Of a stretch of 38,742 bases of DNA, positions 36,532 through 38,742 are shown piece by piece. The DNA is from an uncultured Clostridia bacterium. GTDB taxonomy: Bacteria > Bacillota > Clostridia > Christensenellales > UBA1242. Within the stretch, counting starts at the first letter, position 1. Each line of letters starts with the position of its first letter. The stretch is from assembly GCA_946491735.1 (NCBI GenBank), contig CAMLYK010000005.1, positions 1 to 38,742 on the forward strand, given 5' to 3'. The position numbers were made by a program, and so were the translations under genes. The notes beneath the pieces are model-generated. The model ran no database searches and was not told the DNA's origin. It saw nothing but the letters and a program-made list of their open reading frames with translations.

Positions 36532-38613
36532 ATGGCAAGACAAGTTCCATTAGAAAAAATTAGAAATATCGGTATCATGGCACACATTGATACTGGTAAA
36601 ACTACCACAACTGAACGTATACTTTTCTATACAGGTATCAATCATAAACTTGGTGAAGTGCATGACGGTCAGGCAACTATGGACTGGATGGCACAAGAAC
36701 AAGAACGTGGTATTACTATTACTTCTGCTTGTACTACTTGTCAATGGCAAGATTGTACAATCAATATTATTGATACCCCAGGACACGTTGACTTTACAGT
36801 TGAAGTTGAACGTTCATTGAAAGTTTTGGACGGTGCAGTTGCTCTATTTAGTGCACGTGCTGGTGTTCAAGCTCAGAGTGAAAACGTTTGGCGTCAAGCA
36901 TCAAAATTCAATGTTCCTCGTATATGTTTTATAAACAAAATGGACATCAATGATGCTAATTTCTTAAAAGCTGTTAAGAGCATTCGTGAAGTGTTGGGTG
37001 CAAATGCTGTTCCTATTCAACTTCCTATTGGTGAGGCAGAGACTTTCAAAGGTATAGTTGACTTAATCAAGATGAAAGCATATGTATTCTATGATGACCT
37101 TGGAAAAGATTATCGTGAAGAAGAAATTCCAACTGATATGCTAGCTCAGGCACAAGAATATAGACAAAAAATGATAGAAGCAATCGCCGAAACAGACGAT
37201 ACGTTATTAGACAAATTCTTCTCAGGAGAAGAAATTTCAAACGATGAATTGAAAAAAGGTCTAAGAAAAGCTACATGTACTCTTAAAATTTTCCCTGTAC
37301 TTTGTGGAACTGCTGCAAAGAACAAGGGTATTCAAGAATTGCTTGATGCAGTTGTTGACTATATGCCTAGTCCTATTGACGTTCCACCAATCAAAGGTAT
37401 GCTTCCAGACGGAACAGAAGTTGAGAGAAACAATAGTGATAATGAGCCATTTGCTGCCCTTGCATTCAAGATTGCTACAGACCCATATGTTGGTCGTATC
37501 ACATTCATCCGTGTATATAGTGGAAAACTTGAAGCAGGTAGTTATGTATTGAATTCTACTAAGGATAAGAAAGAAAGAATTGGTAGATTGCTACACATGC
37601 ACGCAAATAACAGAACAGATATTCCAGAAGTTTTGGCAGGAGATATATGTGCTGTCGTAGGACTAAAAAATACGGGTACTGGTGACACATTGTGTGACGA
37701 AAATCATCCAATCAAACTTGAAGAAATGGAATTCATGAAACCAGTTATCGAAGAGGCTATTGAGCCAAAAGATAAACAAGCACAAGAGAAATTGGGTATT
37801 GCAATTGCAAAACTTATGGAAGAAGATCCTACATTTAAATCATACACCAATGACCAAACAGGGCAGACAATTATCGCAGGTATGGGAGAATTGCACCTTG
37901 ACATTTTGGTAGACAGAATGAAGAGGGAATTTGGCGTTGAAGTAAACGTTGGTAAACCACAAGTTGCATACAAAGAAACTATTCGCCGTGCAGTTGAGGC
38001 AGAAGGAAAATATATCAAACAATCAGGTGGTCGTGGACAATACGGTCACTGTAAAATCAAGATGGAACCACTTCCTAGAGATAAAGGATATATTTTCGAG
38101 AGTGCCATTGTCGGTGGTGCTATTCCTAAGGAATTCATTCCACCAATTGACGCAGGTATTCAAGAAGCGAAAAAGTCAGGAGTGCTCGCTGGATATGAAA
38201 CTATTGACTTTAAAGTGACTGTATTTGATGGTTCGTTCCACGATGTCGACTCAAGCGAAATGGCGTTCAAGATCGCTGGGTCTATGGCATTTAAAGAAGG
38301 TATGAAAAAGGCAGATCCAGTATTGCTCGAACCAATCATGAAAGTGGAAGTAAATGTTCCAGATGAATATCTTGGCACAGTTATGGGCGGAATCACTTCT
38401 CGTCGTGGAATATTGTCAGGAACAGAGGCAAAATTTGGCACTCAAGTGATTCATGCAGAAGTTCCATTATCTGAAATGTTTGGTTATTCTACAGACCTTC
38501 GTGGTTCAACTCAAGGTCGTGGAACATATACAATGGTGTTTAGTCATTATGCTGAATGTCCAAAGAATGTTTCAGATAAAATTATTGGAGATAGAAAAAA
38601 ATTAACTGAATAA
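36532..38613 (+). CDS. fusA: Elongation factor G
   Basis: [50 protein letters not shown]. Confidence 0.99.
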   Translation: MARQVPLEKIRNIGIMAHIDTGKTTTTERILFYTGINHKLGEVHDGQATMDWMAQEQERGITITSACTTCQWQDCTINIIDTPGHVDFTVEVERSLKVLDGAVALFSARAGVQAQSENVWRQASKFNVPRICFINKMDINDANFLKAVKSIREVLGANAVPIQLPIGEAETFKGIVDLIKMKAYVFYDDLGKDYREEEIPTDMLAQAQEYRQKMIEAIAETDDTLLDKFFSGEEISNDELKKGLRKATCTLKIFPVLCGTAAKNKGIQELLDAVVDYMPSPIDVPPIKGMLPDGTEVERNNSDNEPFAALAFKIATDPYVGRITFIRVYSGKLEAGSYVLNSTKDKKERIGRLLHMHANNRTDIPEVLAGDICAVVGLKNTGTGDTLCDENHPIKLEEMEFMKPVIEEAIEPKDKQAQEKLGIAIAKLMEEDPTFKSYTNDQTGQTIIAGMGELHLDILVDRMKREFGVEVNVGKPQVAYKETIRRAVEAEGKYIKQSGGRGQYGHCKIKMEPLPRDKGYIFESAIVGGAIPKEFIPPIDAGIQEAKKSGVLAGYETIDFKVTVFDGSFHDVDSSEMAFKIAGSMAFKEGMKKADPVLLEPIMKVEVNVPDEYLGTVMGGITSRRGILSGTEAKFGTQVIHAEVPLSEMFGYSTDLRGSTQGRGTYTMVFSHYAECPKNVSDKIIGDRKKLTE

Positions 38614-38640
38614 ATTTATTAAAAAATGTGTATTATTTGC

Positions 38641-38670
38641 TTGACTTTAATCAAGCAATTAAAGTAAAAT
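38641..38670 (+). promoter_or_regulatory. Candidate promoter of tuf overlapped by a palindrome
   Basis: TTGACT - 18 nt - TAAAAT; palindrome TTGCTTGA/ctttaa/TCAAGCAA at 38637-38658. Confidence 0.5.
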
Positions 38671-38704
38671 ATTAGAGTATAAATTATTAAAGGAGAATTA
38701 AATT

Positions 38705-38742
38705 ATGGCAAAAGCTAAATTTGATAGAACCAAACCACACGT
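38705..38742 (+). CDS. tuf: Elongation factor Tu, 5' end only (truncated by window edge)
   Basis: ATG + MAKAKFDRTKPHV with AAAGGAG SD, directly after fusA. Confidence 0.9.
   Translation, partial: MAKAKFDRTKPH

Noticed and set aside
1-38742. Possible alternative genetic code (AT-rich genome)
   Set aside because: TAA, TAG and TGA all appear as genuine stops (e.g. murC ends in TGA, rpsL in TAG, rplL in TAA) and no conserved protein reads through them.
1-38742. CRISPR array, transposase/integrase, toxin-antitoxin or defence genes
   Set aside because: No direct-repeat/spacer pattern and no ORF with the relevant motifs was seen.

Overview
AT-rich, low-GC Gram-positive (Clostridia/Firmicutes-like) chromosomal window dominated by translation genes. 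From left to right: rplJ-rplL with an L10-type leader, and no rpoB/rpoC after it. Then comF converging on recD2, a charged hypothetical, a 1059-aa GLUG/beta-helix-like surface protein, spoVG(-) divergent from a murC-like ligase, and rpmE-prmC-prfA. Next come a 613-aa hypothetical, a small hypothetical(-) and an RNHCP-type zinc protein(-). A complete S10-spc-alpha cluster (rpsJ to rplQ) follows, including secY, adk, map, a KOW protein, infA and an rpmJ missed by the ORF track. A small accessory island follows: a TasA-like plus lectin-like surface protein, a DUF2188 protein and a tandem WG-like paralog pair. The window ends with rpsL, rpsG, fusA and the start of tuf. I saw no mobile element, CRISPR array, tRNA, rRNA or recognisable defence system. 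The most interesting non-coding signals are a ~330-nt S10 leader with mutually exclusive pairings, a 16-of-17-bp inverted repeat abutting the murC start codon, short leader hairpins before rpsM and rpsL, and several genes with no Shine-Dalgarno that look leaderless. The most interesting protein signals are two surface proteins, the tandem paralog pair and two large unassigned proteins with charged linkers. All identifications were made by eye; no searches or folding programs were run.
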